NCBI RefSeq assembly: GCF_004522235.1
Contig: NZ_SDLT01000045.1
Span: 1-64,000 of the forward strand
DNA: 64,000 nt
Origin: Amycolatopsis nivea
GTDB lineage: Bacteria; Actinomycetota; Actinomycetes; Mycobacteriales; Pseudonocardiaceae
Reading direction: 5' to 3'
In this document: one piece after another, positions 36,424-45,193 of the stretch
Layout: each line of letters starts with the position of its first letter
How positions within the stretch are numbered: position 1 is the stretch's first letter
Program-made: the position numbers and the translations under genes
The notes under the pieces: generated by a model
Databases searched by the model: none
Seen by the model: the letters and a program-made list of their open reading frames with translations, nothing else
What the model was told of the DNA's origin: nothing

Positions 36424-36514
36424 GGCACGAGACGGTAAGCGCGATCTGGCCCCCGGACTAGAGGGTGCGATCCTGGGCGAGCCATCGGGTTGCCCTATGC
36501 CAACGAGGACAAAA

Positions 36515-36529
36515 TGTCCACTATGGACA
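36515..36529. promoter_or_regulatory. Perfect palindrome in the LysR-locus promoter
   Basis: TGTCCACTATGGACA is a 6-3-6 perfect inverted repeat with AAAA on both flanks, in the 134-base gap between the LysR gene stop and the start of the histidinol-dehydrogenase-family gene, 92 bases before that start. It is a likely binding site of a dimeric regulator, possibly the neighbouring LysR protein. Confidence 0.55.
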
Positions 36530-36557
36530 AAAGCGGAACCGTCCACACCGGACCCGG

Positions 36558-37520
36558 TCAGCCTCGGGTCTGCTTGGGCCGTGCGGCAGCCGGGCCGCGC
36601 GCGTCGCTGACCGCGTCCTCGGCCAGCCGGGCCAACTCCCGGGTGGCGCGCGACAACGGACGGCCGCGTTTGCGGGCGATGGCGATCGTGTCGAAGAGCG
36701 GCTCCTCGAACGGAGCCGTGTGCAGGCCCGGCGGGAAGGCGGCGCTGCGGACCACCGCGGTGCTGGCGATGGTGTCGCCCGCCCCGTCGGCGACCAGTTT
36801 CAGGGCCGCTTCCACGTGTTCGATCTCGAAGACCGGTTCGATGCGCACGCCGGCCAGCTGCGCCCGGTCGGCGAGCTGGCGGCGGGTGGGATCGCGCCAG
36901 CCGTAGCGGGCGTCGTAGAGGACCAGCCGCGCGGCCGCGAAACGCCGGATGCTCACCGGTGCCGCGGCCGCGGCCGGGTCGGCGCTCACGTAGAGCACCT
37001 CGTCCCGCATCAGCGGGGTGATGTCCAGTCCCTCGTCGTCGACCGGGAGCACGATGAGCCCGGCTTCGATGTCGCCCGCCCGGATCGCGTCCGCGGTCTC
37101 CGCGGAATTCTGCCCGACCAGCCGGACCTTGACCGACGGATACCGGCGGTGAAAGGTCTGCGCGAGATTGCCGAGCAGGTAGTAGTCCGCGTTGCGCAGG
37201 ACGCCGAAGGTGGCGGTGCCGCCGCCGAGCGAGCCCAGCGACTGCACCGCGCGGACCCCTTCGTCGGCCGCGTGGACCGCGCGCCGCGCGAACGGCAGCA
37301 GTTCCTCGCCGGCCGCGGTCAGCGTCAGCCGCCGGGCACCGCGATGGAAGAGCACCGCGTCGAGTTCTTCCTCCAGCCGCCGGATCATCTCCGACATCGA
37401 GGCCTGGGACACCTCGAGCTGGGCCGCGCCCCGGGTGAACGAGCCCTGGCTTTCCGCCGCGACGAACGCCCGGAGCTGGTTCAGGGTCACCCGGTCGCCG
37501 TCGCGGGACTCCTGCTCCAT
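36558..37520 (-). CDS. LysR-family transcriptional regulator
   Basis: 320 residues. Winged helix at about 12-70 (LNQLRAFVAAESQGSFTRGA, LEVSQASMSEMIRRLEEEL) and an effector domain. It precedes the histidinol-dehydrogenase-family, permease and nitrilase-family genes on the same strand, and the palindrome at 36515 lies between. An in-frame GTG (VTLNQLRAF) about 10 codons on is an alternative start. Probably the controller of that locus. Confidence 0.87.
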   Translation of the reverse strand: MEQESRDGDRVTLNQLRAFVAAESQGSFTRGAAQLEVSQASMSEMIRRLEEELDAVLFHRGARRLTLTAAGEELLPFARRAVHAADEGVRAVQSLGSLGGGTATFGVLRNADYYLLGNLAQTFHRRYPSVKVRLVGQNSAETADAIRAGDIEAGLIVLPVDDEGLDITPLMRDEVLYVSADPAAAAAPVSIRRFAAARLVLYDARYGWRDPTRRQLADRAQLAGVRIEPVFEIEHVEAALKLVADGAGDTIASTAVVRSAAFPPGLHTAPFEEPLFDTIAIARKRGRPLSRATRELARLAEDAVSDARGPAAARPKQTRG

Positions 37521-37555
37521 CGGCCGATCCTAAGCGGACGGACGTCCCGCCGCGC

Positions 37556-38548
37556 TCAGTAGATGTTGGTGTCGGCGAACGAGCTTTCGTGGCCGTTGAT
37601 CTGCGCCCGCAGCGCGATCTGGTCGAAGACCCGGACCTCGCGGACGATCCGGCCGTCCTGGACGAGGAACTGCGAAACGCCGAGCAGGTCGACCGGTTTG
37701 CCGGTCAACGGCCCGAAATCGGCGACCCCGCGGTACTCGCCCCGCATGACCCACAGCACGGCGACGCGCAGTCCCGCGTACCGCTCGGCGTAGTTGGCCT
37801 GCACGTCGCGGATCTCGAACCGGGCGTCCGGGAACGGCGCGATCTGGGCGAGCAGGTCCTTCTGGTAGCCGTCCGGGCGGAGGACCGTGCGGTCGCCGAC
37901 GGTGTGCAGGAAGAGGTCCCGGTGCATGAAGTCGGTGACCTTGTGCAGGCGCCGCGCGTTCCAGACCTCTTCGACGAATTCCAGCACCATTTCGCATTCG
38001 GGCCGGTAATCGTCCGCGCGCGGGCCGCTGTCGCCGATGGCCAGGACGTCGGCGGGCGCCGGTTTCGTCATCGATCCCTCGTAGCCGCGGAACCGCAGCC
38101 CGCGCGCCACCTCGGCCGGGTCGAGGCCGAGTTGCAGGCAGTCCGCGAGATCGTCGCGGACGACCCATTCCTCGACCATGCGGCCCCGCCGGTACAGGCA
38201 GTTCGCGATGGTGCGCTTGCGGATCGGCACCGGCCGGCCCGCCACGAGGTGCGTGTCGGCGGAGAAGACGAGGTGCGAACTGAGGAAGGCGTCGTCGCCG
38301 CGGGCCTCCCAGACGACGTCCTCGGCCTGGCCCACGTGCTGCGGCACCTGCGCGATCCGCATCAGGCTGCCCTCGATCACGCCGTCCCGCCCGGTCACGG
38401 TGCCGAGGCCGCCGTGCACAATCGAGTCGGGTTCGTAGTTGTCGACGATGTAGGAGATGTCGCGCTGCACCCAGATCCGGTCGGTGACCTCGCGGATGAA
38501 ATCGTCCGGGTCCGCGTAGGGCTGGTAGGCGACCGGGTCGAGCGGCAT
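37556..38548 (-). CDS. Tandem NTF2/SnoaL-like domain protein
   Basis: 330 residues in two similar halves. The first half reads DDFIREVTDRIWVQRDISYI, VDNYEPDSIVHGGLGTVTG, and the second VLEFVEEVWNARRLHKVTDF, MHRDLFLHTVGD, each the opening of an NTF2-like (SnoaL-type) cone. Such proteins act as isomerases, cyclases, dehydratases or ligand carriers. AAAGGA precedes ATG 38548. A copy of the LacI-type operator (38588) lies 40 bases upstream, so it belongs to the same regulon as the divergent transporter and the bicupin operon. Confidence 0.72.
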   Translation of the reverse strand: MPLDPVAYQPYADPDDFIREVTDRIWVQRDISYIVDNYEPDSIVHGGLGTVTGRDGVIEGSLMRIAQVPQHVGQAEDVVWEARGDDAFLSSHLVFSADTHLVAGRPVPIRKRTIANCLYRRGRMVEEWVVRDDLADCLQLGLDPAEVARGLRFRGYEGSMTKPAPADVLAIGDSGPRADDYRPECEMVLEFVEEVWNARRLHKVTDFMHRDLFLHTVGDRTVLRPDGYQKDLLAQIAPFPDARFEIRDVQANYAERYAGLRVAVLWVMRGEYRGVADFGPLTGKPVDLLGVSQFLVQDGRIVREVRVFDQIALRAQINGHESSFADTNIY

Positions 38549-38587
38549 GGCGGGTTCCTTTCTCGGCTGGCAACGTGCGCTGGGCAC

Positions 38588-38601
38588 TGTATCCGTATGC
38601 A
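38588..38601. promoter_or_regulatory. LacI-type operator, copy 1
   Basis: TGTATCCGTATGCA, related to the consensus TGCATACGTATGCA built from the four sites in this region (10 of 14 positions symmetric). It lies 40 bases before the NTF2-like gene on the minus strand. Confidence 0.6.
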
Positions 38602-38687
38602 TTGCTCCGGGCAAGAGCAGCCGCCGAACCGTGGCCGCGGCTGATCTTCCGCGTGTGACCTCGGCAAAATTCGCGGCAGCGGCGGTC

Positions 38688-38734
38688 TTGACCCGGTGAC
38701 CCGGGCCACTTAAGTTGCCATCCATACGTATGCA
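38688..38734 (+). promoter_or_regulatory. Promoter plus LacI-type operator, copy 2
   Basis: TTGACC (38688-38693), 16 bases and TTAAGT (38710-38715) form a promoter. TCCATACGTATGCA (38721-38734), with the perfect core CATACGTATG, covers the expected transcription start of the MHS transporter gene, so a bound repressor would block it. Confidence 0.65.
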
Positions 38735-38771
38735 GACGGCTGAGCCGTTGTGAGACGCCACTGGAGGTGTC

Positions 38772-40109
38772 ATGTCCACCGTCACGCCGACCGCGGCCGC
38801 GACGGCCGAGGCGACCGGACGTCGGAAGGCGATCCGCAAGGTCGTCCTCGCCGGCAGCATCGGGAACTTCGTCGAGCAGTTCGACTACGGGCTCTACGGC
38901 TACATGGCCCCGGTGCTCGCCGCGTCCTTCTTCCCGGCCAGCGACCACACCGCCAGCGTGCTCAGCGCGTACGCGGTGATCGCGATCGCCTGCCTGGTGC
39001 GCCCGCTCGGCGGCACCCTCCTCGGCCGGTGGGGCGACCGGCTGGGGCGCAAGCGGGTGCTGTTGTGGACAGTCCTGTTCATGGGCGTGTCCACGGCGGC
39101 GATCGGCGTGCTTCCCACGTACGGCCAGATCGGGCTGGCGGCTCCGCTGATCCTGCTCGTGCTGCGCGTGGTGCAAGGCATGGTCGCGGGAGGGGAGTAC
39201 GTCGGCGCGGTCGCGTTCGTGGTCGAGTGGGCCGAGCCGCGCCGACGCGGGTTCTACACGTCGTTCGCGTCGAACAGCTGCTTCCTCGGCATTCTCGCCG
39301 GGGCCGGCACGGCAGCGCTGATGAGCGCCTTGTTCAGCGACGCGGCATTGCACAGCTGGGGCTGGCGGATCCCGTTCCTGGCAGTGCTTCCGCTGTGCGC
39401 GATCGGAGTCTGGCTGCGCAGCCGGCTCGACGAGACCCCGGAATTCGTCGCCGCCACCGAACACGGCACGAACGTCGTCGCGGCGCCGCTGCGCGAGGCG
39501 CTGCGTTCCCAGTGGCGGCCGATCCTGGTGTTCTGCGGCGCGTCGATCATGCTCGCGATCCTGTCCTACACCTGGGTCACCTTCTACCCGGAGTACCTGT
39601 CCGAAACGCTGCACCTGCCGAAGTCCGCGGCGTGGCTGTCGAACATGATCTCGGTCGCGGTGCTGATCCCGCTGCTGCCGCTCGCCGGGGCGATCTCCGA
39701 CCGGATCGGGCGCAAGCCGATGCTCATCGCCGGAGCGGTGTGCTGCATCGTGCTGGTGCCGCTGGCGTTCAAGGTGGGCGAGGCGGGCACGTTCGGGGCC
39801 GCGGTGGCGAGCCAGCTGATCTATCTGGTCCCGGAGTTCTTCCTGACCGGCATCGTCACCGTGTGCGCGGCGGAGATGTTCGCGACCCGGACCCGGTTCA
39901 GCGCGAGTTCGATCGCCTACAACTGCTCGTTCTCGATCTTCATGGGCATCACGCCGTTCGTCGCCACGCTGCTGGTGGCGGAGTCCGGCACGATCTACGC
40001 GGTGTGGATGTACCTGGCGGCCGCCGCGGTGCTCGCCCTCGTGGTGATCACGGTGTTCATGAAGGAGACCTACCGCAGCGACCTCTCGGCGGACAAATAC
40101 GCCCGGTGA
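38772..40109 (+). CDS. MHS-family (ProP/KgtP-like) proton symporter
   Basis: 445 residues with 12 predicted membrane helices. The signature of the metabolite:H+ symporter family is clear: IGNFVEQFDYGLYGYMAPVL, RPLGGTLLGRWGDRLGRKRV, LLVLRVVQGMVAGGEYVGAV and LAGAISDRIGRKPML. Members import small organic acids, betaines or aromatic acids. ATG 38772 follows GGAGG. Operator copy 2 lies upstream, so the LacI-type repressor probably controls it, and it likely brings in the substrate of the 41.3-45.9 kb operon. Confidence 0.9.
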   Translation: MSTVTPTAAATAEATGRRKAIRKVVLAGSIGNFVEQFDYGLYGYMAPVLAASFFPASDHTASVLSAYAVIAIACLVRPLGGTLLGRWGDRLGRKRVLLWTVLFMGVSTAAIGVLPTYGQIGLAAPLILLVLRVVQGMVAGGEYVGAVAFVVEWAEPRRRGFYTSFASNSCFLGILAGAGTAALMSALFSDAALHSWGWRIPFLAVLPLCAIGVWLRSRLDETPEFVAATEHGTNVVAAPLREALRSQWRPILVFCGASIMLAILSYTWVTFYPEYLSETLHLPKSAAWLSNMISVAVLIPLLPLAGAISDRIGRKPMLIAGAVCCIVLVPLAFKVGEAGTFGAAVASQLIYLVPEFFLTGIVTVCAAEMFATRTRFSASSIAYNCSFSIFMGITPFVATLLVAESGTIYAVWMYLAAAAVLALVVITVFMKETYRSDLSADKYAR

Positions 40110-40119
40110 CCTGCCGGGG

Positions 40120-40150
40120 CCCCGCGTCCGCCGCCGCGGCGGGCGCGGGG
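40120..40150. terminator. GC-rich hairpin between convergent genes
   Basis: CCCCGCG (40120-40126) pairs with CGCGGGG (40144-40150); further pairing GCCGCGGC lies in the loop. It ends directly before the LacI gene stop (40152) and follows the transporter stop by 10 bases, so it could stop transcription from both sides. Confidence 0.55.
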
Positions 40151-40151
40151 T

Positions 40152-41144
40152 TCACCGCGGCGCGTGCGTTCCCCTGGGCACCAGCGACGGGGCGAACACG
40201 GTCCGCCGCGGTGCTTCGCTGTTTCCGGCGAGGCGGTCGACCAGCAGGCCCGCCGCGGCCTTGGCCATGCCGTCCAAGTCGTGGCGGACGGTCGTCAGAT
40301 CGAAGGTCTCCCAGGAGGCCATCGGCAGGTCGTCGAACCCGATGACGGTGAGGTCGCCCGGGATGTCGATGCCGAGGCGCCGGGCCGCGTTGATCGCGCC
40401 GATCGCGATGACGTCGTTGCCGCAGAACACCGCGGTGGGCCGGGGGTTTTCCGCCATCAGGTCGAGCAGTCCCTCGTACCCGGTGCCGTGGTCGAACGGG
40501 CCTTGCCGGACGCGGCGGCGCGGCAGGCCGACGCCCGCCTCGGACAGCCCGATCCGGAAGCCGAGCTCGCGGTCGCGTCCGGTCGTCGTCTCGGCCGGGC
40601 CGCCGATCAGCGCGATGTCGGTGTGGCCCAGCCGCAGCAGTTCCTCGGCGACCAGCCGCCCGCCCGCCTCGTTGTCCACCACCGCGGCGTCCGCGTTGCC
40701 GGCGCCGGTCTCCCGGTTGAGGAAGACGAACGGCAGCCCGCGCCGGGTGAGTTCGGCCGGAAGGCCGGAGCCGATCACCGCGGTGGTGAGCACCACCCCG
40801 TCGATCGACCGGTCGAGCAGCCGCTCGGTCTCCAGCGCGGCCTCGCTGCGCTCGGCGAAGAGCATCATCCGGTAGCCGTGCTGTTCGAGCGTGTCGTGCA
40901 GCGGCCCGATCAGATGCGGGTAGAACGGGTTGGTCAGATCCGTGACGACCACCCCGACGCAGTGCGTCGACCGGGTCGCCAGGCTCCGGCCGGCTTCGCT
41001 CGGCACGTAGCCGAGCGCGTCCGCCGCCTCGCGCACGCGGGTGCGGGTGGCCTCCGAAACCCGGTGGTCCCCGCGCAGCGCCCGGGAAACGGTCGGCTGC
41101 GAGACCCCGGCGAGCCGGGCCACGTCATGACTCGTGATCGACAT
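40152..41144 (-). CDS. LacI-family transcriptional repressor
   Basis: 330 residues. N-terminal helix-turn-helix (SITSHDVARLAGVSQPTVSR, residues 2-21) with the hinge-helix region, then the sugar-binding-like core (HCVGVVVTDLTNPFYPHLIG, VFCGNDVIAIGAINAARRLG). Start 41144 is chosen over longer forms because MSITSHDVARL is the standard opening and GAGGAG lies 5 bases upstream. Operator copy 3 is 26 bases ahead of the start, pointing to autoregulation. The other three copies define its regulon. Confidence 0.9.
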   Translation of the reverse strand: MSITSHDVARLAGVSQPTVSRALRGDHRVSEATRTRVREAADALGYVPSEAGRSLATRSTHCVGVVVTDLTNPFYPHLIGPLHDTLEQHGYRMMLFAERSEAALETERLLDRSIDGVVLTTAVIGSGLPAELTRRGLPFVFLNRETGAGNADAAVVDNEAGGRLVAEELLRLGHTDIALIGGPAETTTGRDRELGFRIGLSEAGVGLPRRRVRQGPFDHGTGYEGLLDLMAENPRPTAVFCGNDVIAIGAINAARRLGIDIPGDLTVIGFDDLPMASWETFDLTTVRHDLDGMAKAAAGLLVDRLAGNSEAPRRTVFAPSLVPRGTHAPR

Positions 41145-41169
41145 CCGCTCCTCTTCCGCGCAACGGGCG

Positions 41170-41183
41170 TGCATACGGATCCT
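41170..41183. promoter_or_regulatory. LacI-type operator, copy 3
   Basis: TGCATACGGATCCT: the left half matches the consensus TGCATACGTATGCA perfectly, the right half only partly. It lies 26 bases before the LacI start on the minus strand, consistent with weak autoregulation. Confidence 0.55.
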
Positions 41184-41230
41184 AGCGGAAATTCCGGACC
41201 GCCCGCGCGAAGGCCTGACGCTGGAGCGTC

Positions 41231-41272
41231 TTGACAGAATCCGGCGGCGATGGTCGTATGCATACGTATAAA
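41231..41272 (+). promoter_or_regulatory. Promoter plus LacI-type operator, copy 4
   Basis: TTGACA (41231-41236) with a -10 region around GTATGC about 18 bases later. TGCATACGTATAAA (41259-41272) overlaps the end of the -10 and the start point of the bicupin operon, 24 bases before its first ATG. Confidence 0.65.
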
Positions 41273-41295
41273 CAACCAGGTTTCGGAGGGGTGCC

Positions 41296-42438
41296 ATGCG
41301 TACCGACGAAGGGCCGGTGACGGCGGGCGAGCTGGCCCGCCGGACGATCCGGCGGACCGATTTCGTGTCCTGCGACCAGGCGTTCATCGACTGCCGGACG
41401 CCGGGGTCGGACCGCAAGGAGAACTACTCGATGATCGGCCCGGGGGTGACCCAGAACGCGGACCAGGTGGTGAACCTGCGCGAGCCGCACGGGTTCAGCA
41501 TCGGGGCGGCGGCGATGCCGCACGGGATCACCAACAACCTGCACCTGCATTTCACCGCGGAGGTGTTCCTGTGCTTCCGCGGCGAGTTCCTGCTCCGCTG
41601 GGGCGCGGACGGCGACGAAGGCGAACTGGTGCTGCGCGAGGGCGACATCGCCTCGATCCCGACGTGGATCTTCCGCGGGTTCACCAACATCGGCCCGGAC
41701 GACGGCTGGCTGTTCACCGTGCTGGGCCACGACGACACCGGAGGCATCATCTGGGGCCCGTCGGTGCTGCGGGAGGCGGGCAGGCACGGCTTGCACCTGA
41801 CCGCGGACAACCGGTTGATCGACACTCTCGCCGGCGACGAACCGCCCGACGCCGCGGAACTGGTCCAGCCGATGGCTCCGGCCGACATCGCCGCCCTGCC
41901 GTCCTACGACGCGGCGAAGCTGCGCCGCCGCGTGGCCACGGCCGATGATCTGCAGTGGTCCGCGCACGCCTTGCTGGGCGGTGCCGTGCCCGGCGGGCGC
42001 GCCGAACTGGCCCCGGTCATCGGCTTCGGCATGACCGAAGACCGCGACCAGGAACCGCCCATCTACAACCCGCACGGGCACAACGTCGCGTGGCTGCGCG
42101 CCGAGCCCGGCGAAGGCATCCCGCTGCACCGGCACGACGAAACGCAGGTGCTGCTGGTCAAGGACGGCGAATGGGAGGTCACGCTCAACCGGCACGACGA
42201 GACGAGCGTGCGGCTCGGCCCGTGGGACATGGTTTCCGTGCCGCGCGGCGCGTGGCGCAGTGTCCGCAACGTGTCGGACGAGCGGGCGACGCTGCTGGTC
42301 GTCAACGGCGGAGACGGCCGCGTGCGTCTCGACTGGGACGACGAGGTCGTGAAGGCGGCTGCCGACGCGGGCGTCGGCCTGGACCACAACGGTTACCTCG
42401 CGCCGTGGCATCTGCTGCCGCGCGCGGCAGGCCGGTGA
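41296..42438 (+). CDS. Bicupin protein, probable dioxygenase
   Basis: 380 residues with two cupin barrels. Barrel 1 has NNLHLHFTAEVFLCFRGEFL (HxH...E metal motif) and EGDIASIPTWIFRGFTN; barrel 2 has GIPLHRHDETQVLLVKDGEW (HxH...E/Q) and GPWDMVSVPRGAWRSVRN. Bicupins of this sort include gentisate-, quercetin- and homogentisate-type dioxygenases as well as isomerases. GGAGGGG precedes the ATG. It is the first of five coupled genes behind operator copy 4. An oxidative first step on the imported compound is inference. Confidence 0.75.
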   Translation: MRTDEGPVTAGELARRTIRRTDFVSCDQAFIDCRTPGSDRKENYSMIGPGVTQNADQVVNLREPHGFSIGAAAMPHGITNNLHLHFTAEVFLCFRGEFLLRWGADGDEGELVLREGDIASIPTWIFRGFTNIGPDDGWLFTVLGHDDTGGIIWGPSVLREAGRHGLHLTADNRLIDTLAGDEPPDAAELVQPMAPADIAALPSYDAAKLRRRVATADDLQWSAHALLGGAVPGGRAELAPVIGFGMTEDRDQEPPIYNPHGHNVAWLRAEPGEGIPLHRHDETQVLLVKDGEWEVTLNRHDETSVRLGPWDMVSVPRGAWRSVRNVSDERATLLVVNGGDGRVRLDWDDEVVKAAADAGVGLDHNGYLAPWHLLPRAAGR

Positions 42439-43130
42439 CTGACCTGCCGGTGGTGCTGGTCCCCGGAATGCTGTGCGACGCCGAGGTCTGGCCGCGGCTG
42501 CCCGGGCGAGTGGTCTACGCGGAGATCACGGAGCCGGACATCGGCGGCATGGCCGAGCAGATCCTGGCCGCGGTCGAGGGCCGGTTCGTGCTCGCCGGGT
42601 TGAGTCTCGGTGCGATCGCCGGGTTCGAGGTCGCGCGCCGGGCGCCGGAGCGGCTCGCCGGATTCTGTGCCGTCTCGACCAATGCCGGCGCGCCGACCGC
42701 GGAGCAACTCGCCGCCTGGGCCGCGTTCGACCGCCGCACGCTCGCCGGGGAATTCGACGACGTGGTCGCGGAGGAAATCCTCCCGACGATGTTCTCCGGC
42801 CCGGATCCGGTGCTGGAACGGCGTTTCCTCGCCATGGCGCGGCGGATCGGGCCCGGCGTGTTCCGCGCCCAGCTCGCCGCCCAGGCGACCCGGCGGGACG
42901 CGCACGCCGCGGTGGCGGGCCTGTCCTGTCCGGTGCTCGTCGTCTCCGGGGCGCAGGACCGCTTGTGCCCACCCGAATTTCACCGTTCGATCGCCGCGCG
43001 GGCGCGAAATTCCGTGCTGCGGGTGCTTCCGGAAGCCGGGCACCTGCTGACGCTCGAGGCGCCCGGTGTCGTGGCGTCGTCCTTGACCGACTGGCTGTGC
43101 AGTCTTTCCCCATTCTCGAAGGAGTCCTGA
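42435..43130 (+). CDS. Alpha/beta hydrolase
   Basis: 231 residues; GTG start overlapping the bicupin stop (GTGA). Core motifs: VVLVPGMLCDAEVWPRL (oxyanion region), FVLAGLSLGAIAGFEVARR with nucleophile S57, VSGAQDRLCPPEFH (Asp) and LPEAGHLLTLEAP (His). Length and pattern fit esterases or carbon-carbon hydrolases of the MenH/BioH kind. In the operon it would follow the bicupin, perhaps cutting its product. Confidence 0.83.
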   Translation: MTDLPVVLVPGMLCDAEVWPRLPGRVVYAEITEPDIGGMAEQILAAVEGRFVLAGLSLGAIAGFEVARRAPERLAGFCAVSTNAGAPTAEQLAAWAAFDRRTLAGEFDDVVAEEILPTMFSGPDPVLERRFLAMARRIGPGVFRAQLAAQATRRDAHAAVAGLSCPVLVVSGAQDRLCPPEFHRSIAARARNSVLRVLPEAGHLLTLEAPGVVASSLTDWLCSLSPFSKES

Positions 43131-44432
43131 ATGCCCAAGACCCTGAAATCCGCTGTCCCCGCCGAGCAGGTCGCGGCCGGCCGCACCGACGTCGGCGACC
43201 GGGTCCGCGCGATCATCGCCGACATCCGCGAACGCGGCGACGCCGCGGTCCGCGAGTGCTCGGAGAAATTCGACTCGTGGTCGCCCGAGTCGTTCCGGCT
43301 TTCGCCCGAGGAGATCGAGAAGATCGTCGCCAGGGTGCCCGGGCAGGTGCTCGACGACATCCGGTTCGTCCAGGATCAGGTGCGCGCTTTCGCGCAGCGG
43401 CAGCGGGACTCGTTGCAGGAGTTCGAAATCGAGACTCTTCCGGGTGTCCACTTGGGACAGAAGCATGTTCCGGTCGCCGCCGCGGGCGCTTACGTGCCCG
43501 GCGGCCGCTACCCGCTGACCGCCTCCGCGCACATGACGATCGTGACCGCGAAGGTGGCCGGGGTGCCGCGGGTGGCCGCGTGCACGCCGCCGATCCGCGG
43601 TGAGGTGCCGGAGGCGACCGTCGCCGCCATGCATCTGGCTGGCGCCGACGAGATCTACCTCCTCGGCGGCGTGCAGGCGGTCGCCGCGCTGGCGGTCGGG
43701 ACCGAAACCGTCGGGCGCGTCGACCTGATCGCCGGGCCGGGCAACGCTTATGTCGCCGAAGCGAAGCGGCAGCTGTTCGGCGAGGTCGGGATCGACCTGT
43801 TCGCCGGCCCGACCGAGGTGCTGATCGTCGCCGACCACACGGCCGACCCGTTCGTCGTCGCGGTGGACCTGCTGTCCCAGGCCGAACACGGCCCGGACTC
43901 CCCGGCTGTGCTGATCACCACGTCCGAGGACGTCGCGCGGGAGGTGCTGGAGCACGTCGAGGCGCTGCTGCCGGGCATGCCGACCCATGACTTCGCCGCC
44001 CCGGCCTGGCGCGACCACGGCGAGATCCATGTCGTGGACGACCTCGACGAGGCGTTCGCGCTGGCGGACTCCTACGCGTTCGAGCACGTCCAGGTGCTTA
44101 CCGAGCAGCCGCGTCAGGCGCTGACGAAGATGCGGGACTACGGCGCGCTTTTCCTCGGCCCGGGCACCTGCGTGTCCTACGGCGACAAGGTGATCGGCAC
44201 CAACCACGTCCTGCCCACGCGCGGCGCCGCCCGCTACACCGGCGGGTTGTGGGTTGGGAAGTATTTGAAGACGGTGACCTATCAGGAAGTCACGAGCAGC
44301 GAGTCGAGTGTGCGGCTCGGCGAAGTCTGCGGACGCGCGGCGCGGGTGGAGTTGTTCGAAGGCCACGCGCGGTCCGGCGATGTGCGCGCGGCGGAGTTCC
44401 GGCGGAGCGAGCTTTCCTGGAACCCGGCGTGA
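43131..44432 (+). CDS. Histidinol dehydrogenase family protein (paralogue 2)
   Basis: 433 residues, ATG right after the previous stop. It keeps AAAGAYVPGGRYPLTASAHM, IAGPGNAYVAEAKRQLFGEV, QAEHGPDSPAVLIT (zinc Gln and His), FEHVQVLT (Glu-His), SYGDKVIGTNHVLPTRGAAR (zinc Asp) and LFEGHARSGD (zinc His). It is shorter than paralogue 1 and resembles catabolic members such as HpsN (dihydroxypropanesulfonate dehydrogenase). It probably oxidises a primary alcohol to a carboxylate in two NAD steps. Part of the LacI-controlled operon. Confidence 0.85.
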   Translation: MPKTLKSAVPAEQVAAGRTDVGDRVRAIIADIRERGDAAVRECSEKFDSWSPESFRLSPEEIEKIVARVPGQVLDDIRFVQDQVRAFAQRQRDSLQEFEIETLPGVHLGQKHVPVAAAGAYVPGGRYPLTASAHMTIVTAKVAGVPRVAACTPPIRGEVPEATVAAMHLAGADEIYLLGGVQAVAALAVGTETVGRVDLIAGPGNAYVAEAKRQLFGEVGIDLFAGPTEVLIVADHTADPFVVAVDLLSQAEHGPDSPAVLITTSEDVAREVLEHVEALLPGMPTHDFAAPAWRDHGEIHVVDDLDEAFALADSYAFEHVQVLTEQPRQALTKMRDYGALFLGPGTCVSYGDKVIGTNHVLPTRGAARYTGGLWVGKYLKTVTYQEVTSSESSVRLGEVCGRAARVELFEGHARSGDVRAAEFRRSELSWNPA

Positions 44433-45193
44433 CCGCGTCGCTTTCGGGACGGACCGCGCTCGTCACCGGCGGCGGGAACGGGCTCGGGCGCGCGATCGCG
44501 TGCGCGCTGTCAGCGGCCGGCGCGCGGGTTGTCGTGACCGGGCGGCGGCGGGACGCCCTCGATGCCACGGTCGCGGCGCTGTCCGGACCGGGCCGGGCAG
44601 CGGTGTGCGACGTCGCCGATCCGCGTTCGGTCACCGCCCTCGCCGAGGAACTCGCGGACGAGGAGATCTCGGTGCTGGTCAACAACGCCGGGGTCGCGGG
44701 GCCGGTGAAGCCGCTCGTCGAGGTCGAACCGCAGGAGTGGGACGAGGTGTTCGGCGTCAATGTCCGCGGGGTTTACTTGGTGTGCCGCGCTTTTCTGCCG
44801 GCGATGACGGCGCGTGGCGCGGGCGACGTTGTCAACATCGCTTCCGTGAGCGGGAAACGGCCGCTCCTGCGCCGTACGCCGTACTGTGCTTCGAAAATGG
44901 CCGTGCTTGGCTTGACGGCCACGCTCGCCGGCGAGGTCGGGCCGTACGGGGTGGCGGTGAACTCCCTGTCGCCCGGGCCGGTCGAGGGCCCGCGGATGGA
45001 ACGGAACTTCCGGTTGGAGGCGGAACGCACCGGCGTCACTTACGCCGAAGCCGAACGCGCGTTCACGGGCCGCGCCGCACTGGGCCGGATGGTTACCGAG
45101 TCCGAGGTAGCCGCCGCGGTGCTCGCGATGCTGGCGATGCCTGGCCTGTGCGCGGCGGACATCGACCTGTCGGCGGGAATGGTGGCGCGGTGA
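44429..45193 (+). CDS. Short-chain dehydrogenase/reductase
   Basis: 254 residues; GTG start overlapping the previous stop (GTGA). TALVTGGGNGLGRAIACALS carries the TGxxxGxG motif (cofactor loop GRR suggests NADP), NNAGVAGPVKPL the NNAG motif, and NIASVSG...PYCASKMAV the catalytic Ser-Tyr-Lys. It likely oxidises or reduces a secondary alcohol/ketone in the operon's pathway. Its stop overlaps the aldolase start. Confidence 0.88.
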   Translation: MTASLSGRTALVTGGGNGLGRAIACALSAAGARVVVTGRRRDALDATVAALSGPGRAAVCDVADPRSVTALAEELADEEISVLVNNAGVAGPVKPLVEVEPQEWDEVFGVNVRGVYLVCRAFLPAMTARGAGDVVNIASVSGKRPLLRRTPYCASKMAVLGLTATLAGEVGPYGVAVNSLSPGPVEGPRMERNFRLEAERTGVTYAEAERAFTGRAALGRMVTESEVAAAVLAMLAMPGLCAADIDLSAGMVAR

